A DNA stretch of 45,842 nucleotides from Bacillota bacterium (GTDB lineage Bacteria; Bacillota; Clostridia; Oscillospirales; Ruminococcaceae): the NCBI GenBank assembly GCA_023460035.1, contig JAEWRN010000041.1, positions 1-45,842 on the forward strand. Reading direction: 5' to 3'. Below, piece by piece: positions 32,713 through 40,810 of the stretch; within the stretch, counting starts at the first letter, position 1; each line of letters starts with the position of its first letter. A program made the translations under genes and the position numbers. The notes under the pieces were generated by a model. That model made no database searches, was not told where the DNA came from, and worked only from the letters and a program-made list of their open reading frames with translations.

Positions 32713-32739
32713 TTAGCACTCAAGAATAATGAGTGCTAA
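32713..32739 (+). promoter_or_regulatory. CIRCE element (HrcA operator)
   Basis: Perfect consensus TTAGCACTC-N9-GAGTGCTAA. HrcA binds this repeat and represses groESL until heat or misfolded protein inactivates it. It overlaps the transcription start and lies in the leader. Confidence 0.98.
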
Positions 32740-32787
32740 AAATTAACAATTTAAAATATAAAATTCTTTGTAAAGGGGATATCACGT

Positions 32788-33072
32788 ATGAAGATCGTAC
32801 CTTTGGCAGACAGAGTTGTCATTAAGCCGGAAGCAGCAGAAGAGACCACAAAAGGCGGTATTATTCTGACCGGTTCGGCAAAAGAAAAACCCCAGGTCGC
32901 AGTGGTGGTGGCAGTTGGCCCCGGCGGCATTGTGGATGGCAATGAGGTTAAAATGACCCTGAAGGTCGGCGACCGTGTGATTGCTGCAAAATATGCGGGT
33001 ACCGAAGTTAAGATCGACGGCGAGGAGTGCCAGATACTGCGGCAGAGCGATATTCTTGCAACCGTGGAGTAA
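32788..33072 (+). CDS. groES: Co-chaperonin GroES
   Basis: A 94-residue Hsp10 that forms the heptameric lid of GroEL. Typical features are the N-terminal MKIVPLADRVVIKP, the mobile loop (about 17-33, TTKGGIILTG) and the C-terminal ILRQSDILATVE. The ATG follows AAAGGGG. groEL starts 52 bases later in the same operon, under CIRCE control. Confidence 0.98.
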   Translation: MKIVPLADRVVIKPEAAEETTKGGIILTGSAKEKPQVAVVVAVGPGGIVDGNEVKMTLKVGDRVIAAKYAGTEVKIDGEECQILRQSDILATVE

Positions 33073-33124
33073 TGCGGTTTTGAACCATTTATTTTAATTA
33101 CCGAATAAAAGGAGCAGATTCAAT

Positions 33125-34756
33125 ATGGCTAAGCAGATTATTTATGGCGAGGAAGCCCGCAAGGCGCTGGAAAAAGGCATTGACCAGCTCGCTGATACCG
33201 TGAAAATTACCCTCGGCCCCAAAGGCCGCAATGTCGTGCTGGACAAAAAGTTTGGCTCGCCGCTTATCACGAACGACGGTGTGACGATTGCAAAAGAAAT
33301 CGAGCTGAAAGACCCGTTTGAGAATATGGGCGCACAGCTTGTCAAAGAAGTTGCCACCAAAACCAACGACGCGGCCGGCGACGGCACCACCACCGCCACC
33401 GTGCTGGCACAGGCACTGGTGCGCGAGGGCATGAAAAACGTTGCTGCGGGTGCCAACCCGATGGATTTGAAGCGCGGCATGAAAAAAGCAGTCGAAGCGG
33501 CTGTGGCCGAGATCAAAAAGCACAGCAACAAGGTCAGCGGCGGCGCCGACATTGAAAAGGTCGCCACCATTTCGGCGGGCGATGCCGAGGTTGGCAGCCT
33601 GATTGCAGGTGCAATGGACAAGGTTAGCGCCGACGGCGTTATCACCATTGAAGAGTCGAAAACTGCCGACACCTATTCGGAGGTTGTCGAAGGCATGATG
33701 TTCGACCGTGGCTACATCACCCCGTACATGGCAACCGATACCGAGAAGATGGAAGCCGTGATGGACGACCCGTACATCCTGATCACCGACAAAAAGATTT
33801 CCTCCATTCAGGACCTGCTGCCGATTTTGGAGCAGATGGTCAAAATGGGCAAGAAGATGGTCATCATCGCCGAGGACGTGGAAGGCGAAGCGCTGTCGAC
33901 CCTGATTGTCAACAAGCTGCGCGGCGCACTGAACTGCGTTGCCGTGAAGGCCCCCGGTTTCGGCGACCGCCGCAAAGAGATGCTGCAGGATATTGCCATC
34001 CTCACCGGCGGCCAGGTCATCAGCGAAGAGCTGGGCCTTGAGCTGAAGGATGCCACAATTGAGATGATGGGCCGTGCAAAGCAGGTCAAGGTCACCAAAG
34101 AGAACACCGTGATCGTGGATGGTGACGGCGAGAAGAGCGCCATCAATGACCGTGTTGCACAGATCCGCGCGCAGATTGAAGAGAGCACCTCTGATTTCGA
34201 CCGTGAAAAGCTGCAAGAGCGCCTTGCCAAGCTGGCCGGCGGTGTTGCCGTTATCCGTGTTGGCGCTGCGACCGAAGTGGAAATGAAAGAAAAGAAACTG
34301 CGCATCGAAGACGCGCTTTCTGCAACCAAGGCAGCGGTAGAAGAGGGCATCGTCCCGGGCGGCGGCACCATTCTGGTCAACGTCATCCCCGCCGTGCTGC
34401 AAGCGACCGACGAGCTGGAAGGCGACGAGAAAACCGGTGCGAAGATTGTTGTCAGCGCCCTGCGTGAGCCGCTGCGCCAGATTGTGAAGAACGCGGGCCT
34501 TGAGGGCAGCGTTGTGGTAGACAAGGTGGAAAACAGCGGTAAGGTTGGCTATGGCTTTAATGCCCAGAGCGAAGTTTACGGCATGATGATTGAAGAGTTT
34601 GGCGTTGTTGACCCGACAAAGGTCACCCGCAGTGCACTGCAGAACGCTTCTTCCGTCGCCGAAATGGTGCTGACCACCGAGAGCCTCGTTGCAGACATCC
34701 CTGAAAAAGAGCCTGCAATGCCGGCGGCCGACCCCTCGATGGGCGGCATGTACTAA
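33125..34756 (+). CDS. groEL: Chaperonin GroEL
   Basis: A 543-residue Hsp60 chaperonin. The ATP-binding GDGTTTATVLA is at about 85-95 and the conserved TLGPKGRNVVLDKKFG at about 29-45. The apical domain carries ALSTLIVNKLRG, and the C-terminus ends in a short GGM motif (DPSMGGMY). All domains are complete and the length is standard. An AAAGGAG site precedes the ATG. Cotranscribed with groES. Confidence 0.99.
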   Translation: MAKQIIYGEEARKALEKGIDQLADTVKITLGPKGRNVVLDKKFGSPLITNDGVTIAKEIELKDPFENMGAQLVKEVATKTNDAAGDGTTTATVLAQALVREGMKNVAAGANPMDLKRGMKKAVEAAVAEIKKHSNKVSGGADIEKVATISAGDAEVGSLIAGAMDKVSADGVITIEESKTADTYSEVVEGMMFDRGYITPYMATDTEKMEAVMDDPYILITDKKISSIQDLLPILEQMVKMGKKMVIIAEDVEGEALSTLIVNKLRGALNCVAVKAPGFGDRRKEMLQDIAILTGGQVISEELGLELKDATIEMMGRAKQVKVTKENTVIVDGDGEKSAINDRVAQIRAQIEESTSDFDREKLQERLAKLAGGVAVIRVGAATEVEMKEKKLRIEDALSATKAAVEEGIVPGGGTILVNVIPAVLQATDELEGDEKTGAKIVVSALREPLRQIVKNAGLEGSVVVDKVENSGKVGYGFNAQSEVYGMMIEEFGVVDPTKVTRSALQNASSVAEMVLTTESLVADIPEKEPAMPAADPSMGGMY

Positions 34757-34826
34757 GAGGCACAGGGGAAAACCTGCTGCCATAAAACAGCCTGCTTGTT
34801 AAAAAGCGGGTGCCAAACGAAAGAAC

Positions 34827-34863
34827 AAAGCGGGCTGCCTTACAATAAGGCGGCCCGCTTTTT
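34827..34863 (+). terminator. Terminator after groEL
   Basis: AAAGCGGGC...TGCC / GGCG...GCCCGCTTTTT with an 8-base loop. Confidence 0.85.
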
Positions 34864-34895
34864 GTGTGCAGCCTTGCCGCTTTTGAGCAAAACAG

Positions 34896-34924
34896 TTGCG
34901 ATTTGGCCGCCGGTGTGTTATAAT
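34896..34924 (+). promoter_or_regulatory. Promoter of the folT transcript
   Basis: TTGCGA (34896-34901), 17-bp spacer, perfect TATAAT (34919-34924), 34 bases before the riboswitch core. Confidence 0.78.
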
Positions 34925-34954
34925 CAGCCCACATTGAAAACGCCCGTTTTCAGT

Positions 34955-35075
34955 GAAACAGAGTAGAATGTTGTGCGCAAGGCCAGGCATGGCCGCAGTG
35001 TTTGCCGGACGGGGAGTTGCCGGCAAAACGAATGAGGGAAACCTCTGCGGTGCAGCATTCGCATCCCGCTGTACC
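34955..35075 (+). promoter_or_regulatory. Tetrahydrofolate (THF-I) riboswitch
   Basis: The leader has the conserved parts of the THF riboswitch in order: AGAGTAGAATGTT near 34959, a variable stem region, then TGCGGTGCAGCATT and GCATCCCGCT near 35046-35070. AATGTT.. pairs with ..AGCATT. The middle stem-loops are somewhat longer than in the Eubacterium siraeum example. It precedes an ECF folate transporter S-component, the classic target. A hairpin just before the ribosome binding site (about 35087-35118) is probably the expression platform acting on translation or termination. Confidence 0.88.
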
Positions 35076-35168
35076 AAAAATAAAAAGTGCCGCCAGCATA
35101 GCGGCGCTGTAAAGCACTCTTCCCGGGTGCGTTGGTACATAGCCGATGCATGAAGGAGGAGTATTTTT

Positions 35169-35777
35169 ATGTATCAAGGCACAAATTCACTGACCTTCCT
35201 GTCCCCCCTGACCGCCGCGTACTGGAAAAGCGCGGTGGGTGAGGTAAAAAAGGTGCGCATGCTGGTGCTTGCCGCTTTTTTTGTGGCGTTGAACATCATT
35301 GTTTCAGGGCTTTACATTCAGGTGGGCGAAAACCTGCGCATTTTGTTCAGCTTTTTCTTTGCCGCGCTGGGCGGCGCAATTTATGGCCCGGTGCTTGCGC
35401 TCATCAGCGGTTTTTGCTCGGACATTCTTGGGTACATGTTGCACCCGTCCGGCCCGTTCTTTTTGGGGTACACGCTCAGCACCATGATGGGGGCACTGGT
35501 GTATGCGCTGCTGCTATACCGTGCACGCATCAGCGGGCTGCGGCTTTTTTTGTCAAAGCTGATCGTAAACGCCGGTGTCAATGTTGCACTGGGTTCACTG
35601 TGGAGCGCGATGCTGTACGGCAAAGGGTATTACTATTACCTTGCCAAAAGTGTGGTAAAAAACCTGCTGTTGCTGCCGGTTGAAACCGTGCTGCTGTTTG
35701 CTTTTTTTGCGGCGCTGCTGCCGGTGACCTGCCGCATGGGGCTTACCCCGCAGCAGCAGGGGGTTAAGCTGTGGTAG
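35169..35777 (+). CDS. folT: Folate-family ECF transporter S-component
   Basis: A 202-residue membrane protein with six hydrophobic segments. The N-terminal VRMLVLAAFFVALNIIVSG and GENLRILFSFFFAALGGAIYGP (about 30-80) match the FolT S-component, which binds folate and works with the shared EcfAA'T module encoded elsewhere. The upstream THF riboswitch strongly supports folate as substrate, giving feedback control of uptake. The ATG follows GAAGGAGGA. The next gene starts 41 bases after the stop. Confidence 0.92.
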   Translation: MYQGTNSLTFLSPLTAAYWKSAVGEVKKVRMLVLAAFFVALNIIVSGLYIQVGENLRILFSFFFAALGGAIYGPVLALISGFCSDILGYMLHPSGPFFLGYTLSTMMGALVYALLLYRARISGLRLFLSKLIVNAGVNVALGSLWSAMLYGKGYYYYLAKSVVKNLLLLPVETVLLFAFFAALLPVTCRMGLTPQQQGVKLW

Positions 35778-35818
35778 TGCGCGGTTTGGTATAAAAACCA
35801 ACAGAAAGGGGTGCAGCC

Positions 35819-36379
35819 GTGAAACAACTGCCCAACATATTGACGGCCCTGCGTGCCGCGCTTACCGCCACGCTGCTGTGGTTGTACCCGCTTGGTAACT
35901 TGTTTTTGCTGGTTTACCTGCTGGCCGGGCTGACGGATATGATTGACGGCCCGCTGGCCCGCAAACTGGGCGCGGCAAGTAAGCTTGGCGCGAAACTGGA
36001 CTCTGCCGCCGACACTTTTTTTGTATTTGTGGTGCTGGTGCGGCTGTGGCCCTACCTTGCTCTGCCGCCCGTAGCGTTGCCGCTGGTCGTGGGCATTGCT
36101 TTGCTGCGCGTGGGTGCGGGCATTGCGGCAAAGCTGCGGTTTGGCGTGTTTGGCTTTTTGCATACCTGGGGCAACAAGCTTACCGGTGCATTGCTGTTTT
36201 TGTACCCGCTGTTGTTGCGGTGGCCGTTTGCGACCGTTGTTCTTTGGGCAGCCGGCGCAGTTGCACTGCTTTCGGCGGCGGAAGAGCTGTTAATCGAGCT
36301 GACCGCCCCGGCATGGCAGCCGAACCGCCCCGGCTACTTTTTTCAAGTGCCTCAAAATCAGGGAAAAAAGACAAAGTAA
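35819..36379 (+). CDS. CDP-alcohol phosphatidyltransferase
   Basis: A 186-residue membrane enzyme with the complete CDP-alcohol phosphotransferase motif: Asp40, Asp43, Gly44, Ala47, Arg48, Gly57, Asp61, Asp65. About five membrane segments follow the N-terminus. The family joins CDP-diacylglycerol to glycerol-3-phosphate (PgsA), inositol or serine; the alcohol cannot be settled, though phosphatidylglycerol-phosphate synthesis is the default. The start is a GTG after AAAGGGG. It lies behind folT, so its expression may partly follow the THF riboswitch; whether that is meaningful is unclear. Confidence 0.9.
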   Translation: MKQLPNILTALRAALTATLLWLYPLGNLFLLVYLLAGLTDMIDGPLARKLGAASKLGAKLDSAADTFFVFVVLVRLWPYLALPPVALPLVVGIALLRVGAGIAAKLRFGVFGFLHTWGNKLTGALLFLYPLLLRWPFATVVLWAAGAVALLSAAEELLIELTAPAWQPNRPGYFFQVPQNQGKKTK

Positions 36380-36386
36380 AACCCCT

Positions 36387-36420
36387 AAAGCCGCCGCCGG
36401 GCAACCGGTGGCGGTTTTTT
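36387..36420 (+). terminator. Terminator after phosphatidyltransferase gene
   Basis: AAGCCGCCGCCGG-GCAA-CCGGTGGCGGTT followed by T-run. Confidence 0.88.
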
Positions 36421-36534
36421 GTTATAAGGCAGAATAGGTGGAAAATGTGATGCCCAGCCACCATTGCCCATAGCAATATGGTATAATAAATGCAAACAAG
36501 CTCGAAAAACAAGTCACAAAAAGGGGGATGTAGC

Positions 36535-37389
36535 GTGCAAAAAATAATGATTACCGGTGCAAACGGCTTTTTAGGTGCCCGGCTTGCGCGGTATTTTGCA
36601 GCGCATTATGAGGTGGCGACTCCCACCCACGCCGAAATGGAGCTGACAGACCCTGCGCAGGTAGAAGCGGTGGTGCGGCAATTTGCGCCAGATGTCGTTT
36701 TGCACTGCGCCGCGGTGTCGGACGTAAAGGCGTGCGAAGCAGACCCCGTGCGCTCGCAGGCAATTAACGTGGGCGGCACCGAGGCCGTTGCCGCCGCCTG
36801 TGCCAAAACCGGCGTAAAGCTGGTGCTTTGCAGCTCTGACCAAATTTATTTTGGCAGCACCGGGCTGCAAAAACACACAGAGGACGAGCCGGTTACCCCC
36901 TGTAATGTGTACGGCAGGCAAAAGCTGCAGGCAGAGCAGAAAGCACTTGCGCTTTGCCCCACGGCAGTGTGCCTGCGCCTGAGCTGGATGTATGACTGGC
37001 AAACGGTGCTCGCGGCAGAGCATAGCGACTTGTACCGCACGCTGAAAGACGCAGTGCAAAACAACAAGCCGCTGGCTTACCCCGTGCGTGATTACCGCGG
37101 TATCACCTATGTGGGCGCCTTGCTGCAGGCAGTAGAGCAGACCTTTCGTTTGCCGGGCGGGGTTTATAACTTTGGGTCTGAAAACAGCGCCAATACCTGC
37201 GAAACAGTGACTCGATTTTTGGCCCTGCTGGGGGCAAAAGGATACCCGGTAGAGCAAAATACAAAAGCCTTTGCCGACAGACCGCGCAATTTGACCATGA
37301 GCCTTTTGCGCCTGCGCAGCTTTGGCATTACCTTGCCGGATACGGTGGCGGGGTTTGCCCAGTGTGTTGCCGATGAAGCGGCGGGTTGA
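36535..37389 (+). CDS. RmlD-like NAD(P)-dependent sugar-nucleotide reductase/epimerase
   Basis: A 284-residue extended short-chain dehydrogenase of the RmlD_sub_bind type. The dinucleotide motif is TGANGFLGARLARYF (about 6-20), DVVLHCAAVSDV lies mid-domain, and the catalytic YGRQK is at about 122-126. It is close to dTDP-4-dehydrorhamnose reductase but could equally be the MAT2B-like group; no rml genes are adjacent. The GTG at 36535 is chosen because AAGGGGG is correctly spaced; the open frame begins at 36490 without a binding site. A TATAAT at 36482-36487 may be its -10. Confidence 0.8.
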   Translation: MQKIMITGANGFLGARLARYFAAHYEVATPTHAEMELTDPAQVEAVVRQFAPDVVLHCAAVSDVKACEADPVRSQAINVGGTEAVAAACAKTGVKLVLCSSDQIYFGSTGLQKHTEDEPVTPCNVYGRQKLQAEQKALALCPTAVCLRLSWMYDWQTVLAAEHSDLYRTLKDAVQNNKPLAYPVRDYRGITYVGALLQAVEQTFRLPGGVYNFGSENSANTCETVTRFLALLGAKGYPVEQNTKAFADRPRNLTMSLLRLRSFGITLPDTVAGFAQCVADEAAG

Positions 37390-37440
37390 CTGCCGTGCCG
37401 TTATGCAGATAAGTCATGCAAATTAAATAGGAAAAAATAG

Positions 37441-37476
37441 AACAAAGCCCCGCGCAGTAACGCGCGGGGCTTTGTT
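37441..37476. terminator. Bidirectional terminator
   Basis: AACAAAGCCCCGCGC / GCGCGGGGCTTTGTT between converging RmlD-like and RluA genes. Confidence 0.92.
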
Positions 37477-37480
37477 GCTG

Positions 37481-38434
37481 TTATTTCAACCGGTGCTGCA
37501 AAATCTCATCGTAAAACCACGGGTTTGCCGCTTTCAGCTCTTTGCCGCACAGCGAAGCAAGCTCTGGCTGTTCAAATTGCGGCAGCCGCAGCCGCCATGC
37601 GCAAAGCAGCTGGTATTTGGCCCGCAGTTCACGGTTTGCTGTTTGGTTGCCGTATTTTGAATCCCCCACAAGGGGGCAGCCAATGCTGGCAAGGTGTGCG
37701 CGTATCTGGTGGGTGCGCCCGGTGACGAGCCCAACCTCCAGCAGGGCCAGACGGCCGCTGACCGCAAGGGTGCGGTACTGTGTCTCAATGGGCTGTGCCG
37801 CTGCGGCAGGGGCGGCTAAAACGCGCACCGTGCCGGCAGTGGCGTTTTTGGCAAGCCAGCCCCGCAGAGTGGCGGCAGCGGGCACGGGCCGGCCAAAGGT
37901 GACACAAAGGTAGGTTTTGCGCAGCTTGTGGTGTGCAAACGCATCAGCCATTGCATCAAGGCAAAGTACAGTTTTGGCAATCAGCACAAGGCCGCTGGTG
38001 CCGGTGTCCAGCCGGTGGCACAGGCTGGGGGTAAAGGGGCTGCCGGGCTGCCATGCATCGCTGCCAGCAAGGTAGCGCAGTGCGCGGTTGATCAGCGTGT
38101 CGGGCGTTTTGCCGTTTGGGTCTGCCACCAGAAGCCCGGCGGGTTTTTCAGCCACCAGCAGGTGTTCGTCTTCATATACAACGCAAAGCTCTGGCCGTGC
38201 CAGCCGCCAGGGGGCGGCGGTGTCCGGTTGCGCCAGCAGGTCATCCGGCAGGTAAAGCGCCAGCGTGTCGCCCTGTTTTACCTTATAAGTGCCGTCGCAA
38301 TGGGTGCCGTTGCAGCGAATGCACTTCTTTTTGGCAAAGCGGTATACGGTGCTGGGCGTCAGCAAGGGGTAAACCCCCGGCAGATAATCTGCAAGCCTTG
38401 CGGGCAGCGCGGTGCGCACAGTATGCTGTTGCAT
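37481..38434 (-). CDS. RluA-family RNA pseudouridine synthase
   Basis: A 317-residue enzyme that turns uridine into pseudouridine in rRNA or tRNA. An S4-like RNA-binding segment (about 10-70) precedes the catalytic domain, where HRLDTGTSGLVLIAK (about 141-155) holds the catalytic Asp. RTHQIRAHLASIGCPLVGDSKYG (about 240-262) is the other family mark. The target uridine cannot be assigned. Its N-terminal S4 part contains CIRCNGTHCDGTY, an unusual pair of Cys. It starts with the ATG at 38434 behind AAAGGGGGG. Confidence 0.9.
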   Translation of the reverse strand: MQQHTVRTALPARLADYLPGVYPLLTPSTVYRFAKKKCIRCNGTHCDGTYKVKQGDTLALYLPDDLLAQPDTAAPWRLARPELCVVYEDEHLLVAEKPAGLLVADPNGKTPDTLINRALRYLAGSDAWQPGSPFTPSLCHRLDTGTSGLVLIAKTVLCLDAMADAFAHHKLRKTYLCVTFGRPVPAAATLRGWLAKNATAGTVRVLAAPAAAAQPIETQYRTLAVSGRLALLEVGLVTGRTHQIRAHLASIGCPLVGDSKYGNQTANRELRAKYQLLCAWRLRLPQFEQPELASLCGKELKAANPWFYDEILQHRLK

Positions 38435-38518
38435 TAAAGGCCCCCCTTTTACAAAATTTTCGCCTTAGTATACCACATTACCGGCTGCTTGAAAAGCATT
38501 ACAGCGGTGCAGATGGAA

Positions 38519-38547
38519 TTGACTTTTGCCCCGTAATATTGTAAGAT
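38519..38547 (+). promoter_or_regulatory. Promoter of tRNA-Leu
   Basis: TTGACT (38519-38524), 17-bp spacer, TAAGAT (38542-38547), 22 bases before the tRNA. Confidence 0.75.
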
Positions 38548-38568
38548 AGTAAAGCGATTTTGTGCTTT

Positions 38569-38655
38569 GCCGCTATGGTGGAATAGGCAGACACAAGGGA
38601 CTTAAAATCCCTCGGTAGAAATACCGTACCGGTTCGACCCCGGTTAGCGGCACCA
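38569..38655 (+). tRNA. tRNA-Leu(UAA)
   Basis: Acceptor arms GCCGCTA and TAGCGGC pair perfectly. The anticodon loop CTTAAAA gives UAA, reading UUA/UUG. The long variable arm (about 15 bases) fits a class II tRNA, and CCA is encoded at 38653-38655. A terminator hairpin follows at 38657-38700. Confidence 0.97.
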
Positions 38656-38656
38656 C

Positions 38657-38700
38657 AAAAAGCCATGTATCAGTGTTAAACTGGTACATGGCTTTTTGTT
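38657..38700 (+). terminator. Terminator after tRNA-Leu
   Basis: AAAAAGCCATGTA / TACATGGCTTTTT with partial inner pairing. Confidence 0.88.
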
Positions 38701-38800
38701 TTGTGTGCCTTAGTGACAAGTTGGAATGCCACGGCGGCCGGGGTCGACTTTTGCCATGGTATGCAGTAAAATGGGGGTATCAAATTGCCGGGGGCTTTTT

Positions 38801-39283
38801 ATGGGGGATTTTACAGCGACAAGCAGTGCCTTTGCGCCGGGGGGCGAAATACCGCTCGAATACACGGCGCGCGGGGCAGACCGTTCGCCTGAGTTTCAGC
38901 TTTGCAATGTCGCACACGGTGCGCAGTCGCTTGCCATTACGCTGGACGATGCGGACCACCCGCTATTCAAAAATTTCAACCATTGGCTGATTTGGAACCT
39001 GCCGGTGCAAACCACAATCCCCGCAGGGATACCCAAAGGCGAAACAGTGCCCGCGCTGGCCGGGGCCGTGCAGGGCCTTGCCTATGGCCGCCACTGTTAT
39101 AAGGGGCCAAAGCCGCCGCTGCACAGCAGCCACAAGTACTGTTTTACTTTTTATGTGTTAGACTGCCCCCTTGCCCTGACCGCGGGCAGCCGCAAACGGG
39201 CGCTGCTGGCCGCCATGCAGGGCCATGTGCTGCAAACGGCAACGCTTTGTGGAACCTACCAAACCCCGCGTGGGGCAAGGTGA
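38801..39283 (+). CDS. YbhB/YbcL-family (PEBP, Raf-kinase-inhibitor-like) protein
   Basis: A 160-residue phosphatidylethanolamine-binding-protein fold. Family blocks: PLEYTARGADRSPEFQL, DDADHPLFKNFNHWLIWNLP (the ligand-site Asp/His) and YKGPKPP...HKYCFTFYVLD. Bacterial members have unknown ligands. Start at 38801 is set by GGGGG 6 bases upstream; the frame extends to 38726 without support. A DsrE-like gene follows by 22 bases. Confidence 0.87.
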   Translation: MGDFTATSSAFAPGGEIPLEYTARGADRSPEFQLCNVAHGAQSLAITLDDADHPLFKNFNHWLIWNLPVQTTIPAGIPKGETVPALAGAVQGLAYGRHCYKGPKPPLHSSHKYCFTFYVLDCPLALTAGSRKRALLAAMQGHVLQTATLCGTYQTPRGAR

Positions 39284-39305
39284 GTGCCTGAAAGGAGAAT
39301 GCGCA

Positions 39306-39653
39306 ATGCTGAAAGTGATTTTTCATGTGGATGATGCCGCCCGGTGGCCCCTTGCGCTGGGCAATGCCGAAAACCTGCTGCGTGCCGCCAAAGAAAAACG
39401 GGAAGAAGTTGATATAGAAATTTTGGCAAATGCCCTTGCGGTGCCGCAGTATGTGCAAAAGCCCGGCGATGCGCTGCAACAGCAGATGTGTGATTTGTCA
39501 CGGCAAAAGGTACACTTTGCCGCCTGCAACAACTCCATGCGCGCGCAAGGCATTGCCCCCGCATCCCTGCTGCCGTTTGTACAGGTGGTGCCCGCCGGCG
39601 TGCTGGAGCTCGCCGAGCGCCAAAGCCAGGGCTATGCCTATATTAAACCGTAA
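39306..39653 (+). CDS. DsrE-family protein
   Basis: A 115-residue protein of the DsrE/DsrF-like sulfur-relay fold (about 1-112), with one conserved Cys in VHFAACNNSMRAQGI (about 74-77). The family includes persulfide carriers and many proteins of unknown role. Without other sulfur-relay genes nearby, no specific role can be given. ATG follows AAAGGAG. Likely cotranscribed with the PEBP-family gene. Confidence 0.8.
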   Translation: MLKVIFHVDDAARWPLALGNAENLLRAAKEKREEVDIEILANALAVPQYVQKPGDALQQQMCDLSRQKVHFAACNNSMRAQGIAPASLLPFVQVVPAGVLELAERQSQGYAYIKP

Positions 39654-39673
39654 CCTCAACTGCAAAGCAAAAC

Positions 39674-39713
39674 AATGCCTGCCCTTTGTTGCAAGGGGCA
39701 GGCATCGTTTTTG
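39674..39713. terminator. Bidirectional terminator
   Basis: ATGCCTGCCC / GGGGCAGGCAT flanked by A- and T-rich tracts, between converging DsrE and MarR-GNAT genes. Confidence 0.85.
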
Positions 39714-39740
39714 TTGTAAACGTTGCGGGGGCGGCATGTG

Positions 39741-40664
39741 TTACAGTGTCATTTCGTACCGCAGCTCGTTGTGCTGTACACCCCAGATACTATTGGGGTT
39801 ACTGCCGGTTTTGTGAAACCCCAGCTTTTCATAAATGGCAATGGCGGCCTGCTGGTCGTCGGTCGTTTCTAAAAACATGTTCTGATACCCCGCGCTGCGT
39901 GCAAATTGAAGCGCCTTTTTGAGCAGCTGTCCGCCAAGGCCCATCCCGCGGAAAGCGGGCTGCAACAAAAACCAGCGCAGCTGGCACAGCCCATCCGGGT
40001 GTTCCATCACTGCAATGCAGCCCACCACCTGCCCGGCGACTTCGGCGATGAAAACACGGCTTTTTTGCGGGTCATATTGCAACAGAAAATCAAAAAATGT
40101 TTTGCACACATAGGCCTCAAATATGTGGTTGTACCCGCATTCGCGCGCATAAATCTCCCCGTGCAGCGCAATCAACACACCCACATCCCCGGGGTGCAGG
40201 GTGTCGCGCAGCGTGACCTCTGGCTTTTGCTGTGGTGAAAGCAGCCGTTGTACCTGCTGCATGGATGCAACCAGCTGCTGTTGCTCGGCTTCACCCAGAT
40301 GTGCCAGCAGCCCGCTGCCCTGTGCGTCAGACAGCTTGCTCAGCTGTACCAGTGTGTGGTTGCCCTCTGCCGTCAGTGAAAGCTGGTATTCGCGCCCGTC
40401 GGTAGCAGAAAGCTGCCGCTGCAAGTACCCTTGTTGCAGCAGCTTTTTTAACGTGCGGCTTAAATAGCCGGGGTCTACCTCCAGCTCTGCGGCAAGCTGC
40501 TTTGCGGTGATGCAGGGCATTTCGGCCAGCTCGTACAAAATGCGCGCCTCTGTCAGCGAAAACGGCGAATTTAACAGGTGTTTATTCAGCAACCCCAGCA
40601 GGTTGGTGTAAAACCGGCTGAATTTGCGCAATGCAACAACGGCGGTGTCTGTTTTCTTTGTCAT
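39741..40664 (-). CDS. Fusion of MarR-type regulator and GNAT acetyltransferase
   Basis: A 307-residue two-domain protein. Residues about 1-140 form a MarR winged helix (ITAKQLAAELEVDPGYLSRTLKKLLQQGYLQRQ recognition part, wing DGREYQLSLT). Residues about 150-305 form a GNAT acetyltransferase with the acetyl-CoA loop PAFRGMGLGGQLLKKAL. Such fusions occur in many bacteria; the substrate is unknown, so it is not clear whether acetylation reports to DNA binding. Its promoter has two overlapping inverted repeats, consistent with autoregulation. It is monocistronic. Confidence 0.88.
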   Translation of the reverse strand: MTKKTDTAVVALRKFSRFYTNLLGLLNKHLLNSPFSLTEARILYELAEMPCITAKQLAAELEVDPGYLSRTLKKLLQQGYLQRQLSATDGREYQLSLTAEGNHTLVQLSKLSDAQGSGLLAHLGEAEQQQLVASMQQVQRLLSPQQKPEVTLRDTLHPGDVGVLIALHGEIYARECGYNHIFEAYVCKTFFDFLLQYDPQKSRVFIAEVAGQVVGCIAVMEHPDGLCQLRWFLLQPAFRGMGLGGQLLKKALQFARSAGYQNMFLETTDDQQAAIAIYEKLGFHKTGSNPNSIWGVQHNELRYEMTL

Positions 40665-40713
40665 AGAAGTGCCCCCTTAGCATAAAAAAGAAGTATTGCG
40701 ATAAATTGAAAAT

Positions 40714-40745
40714 AGAATAGCAAAAATAGTTGCTTTTGTCAACTA
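40714..40745 (-). promoter_or_regulatory. MarR-GNAT promoter with inverted-repeat operators
   Basis: On the minus strand TTGACA (40742-40737), 17-bp spacer and TATTCT (40719-40714). Inverted repeats TAGTTG-N7-CAACTA (40727-40745) and AGCAA-N6-TTGCT (40719-40734) overlap the -35 and the spacer, ideal for repression by the MarR domain. Confidence 0.75.
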
Positions 40746-40751
40746 AAAAGC

Positions 40752-40784
40752 AAAAAAACACCCGGCAAAAGTTCTGCCGGGTGC
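40752..40784 (-). terminator. Terminator after nadE
   Basis: On the minus strand CACCCGGCAGAAC / pairing arm GCCGGGTG followed by TTTTTTT. Confidence 0.85.
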
Positions 40785-40810
40785 ATTGTATGTCGGTATA
40801 AAGTGCCCAA

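Noticed and set aside
33098..34783. 561-codon minus-strand frame opposite groEL
   Set aside because: Well-known antisense shadow of groEL codon bias; His/Leu/Val-rich without domain.
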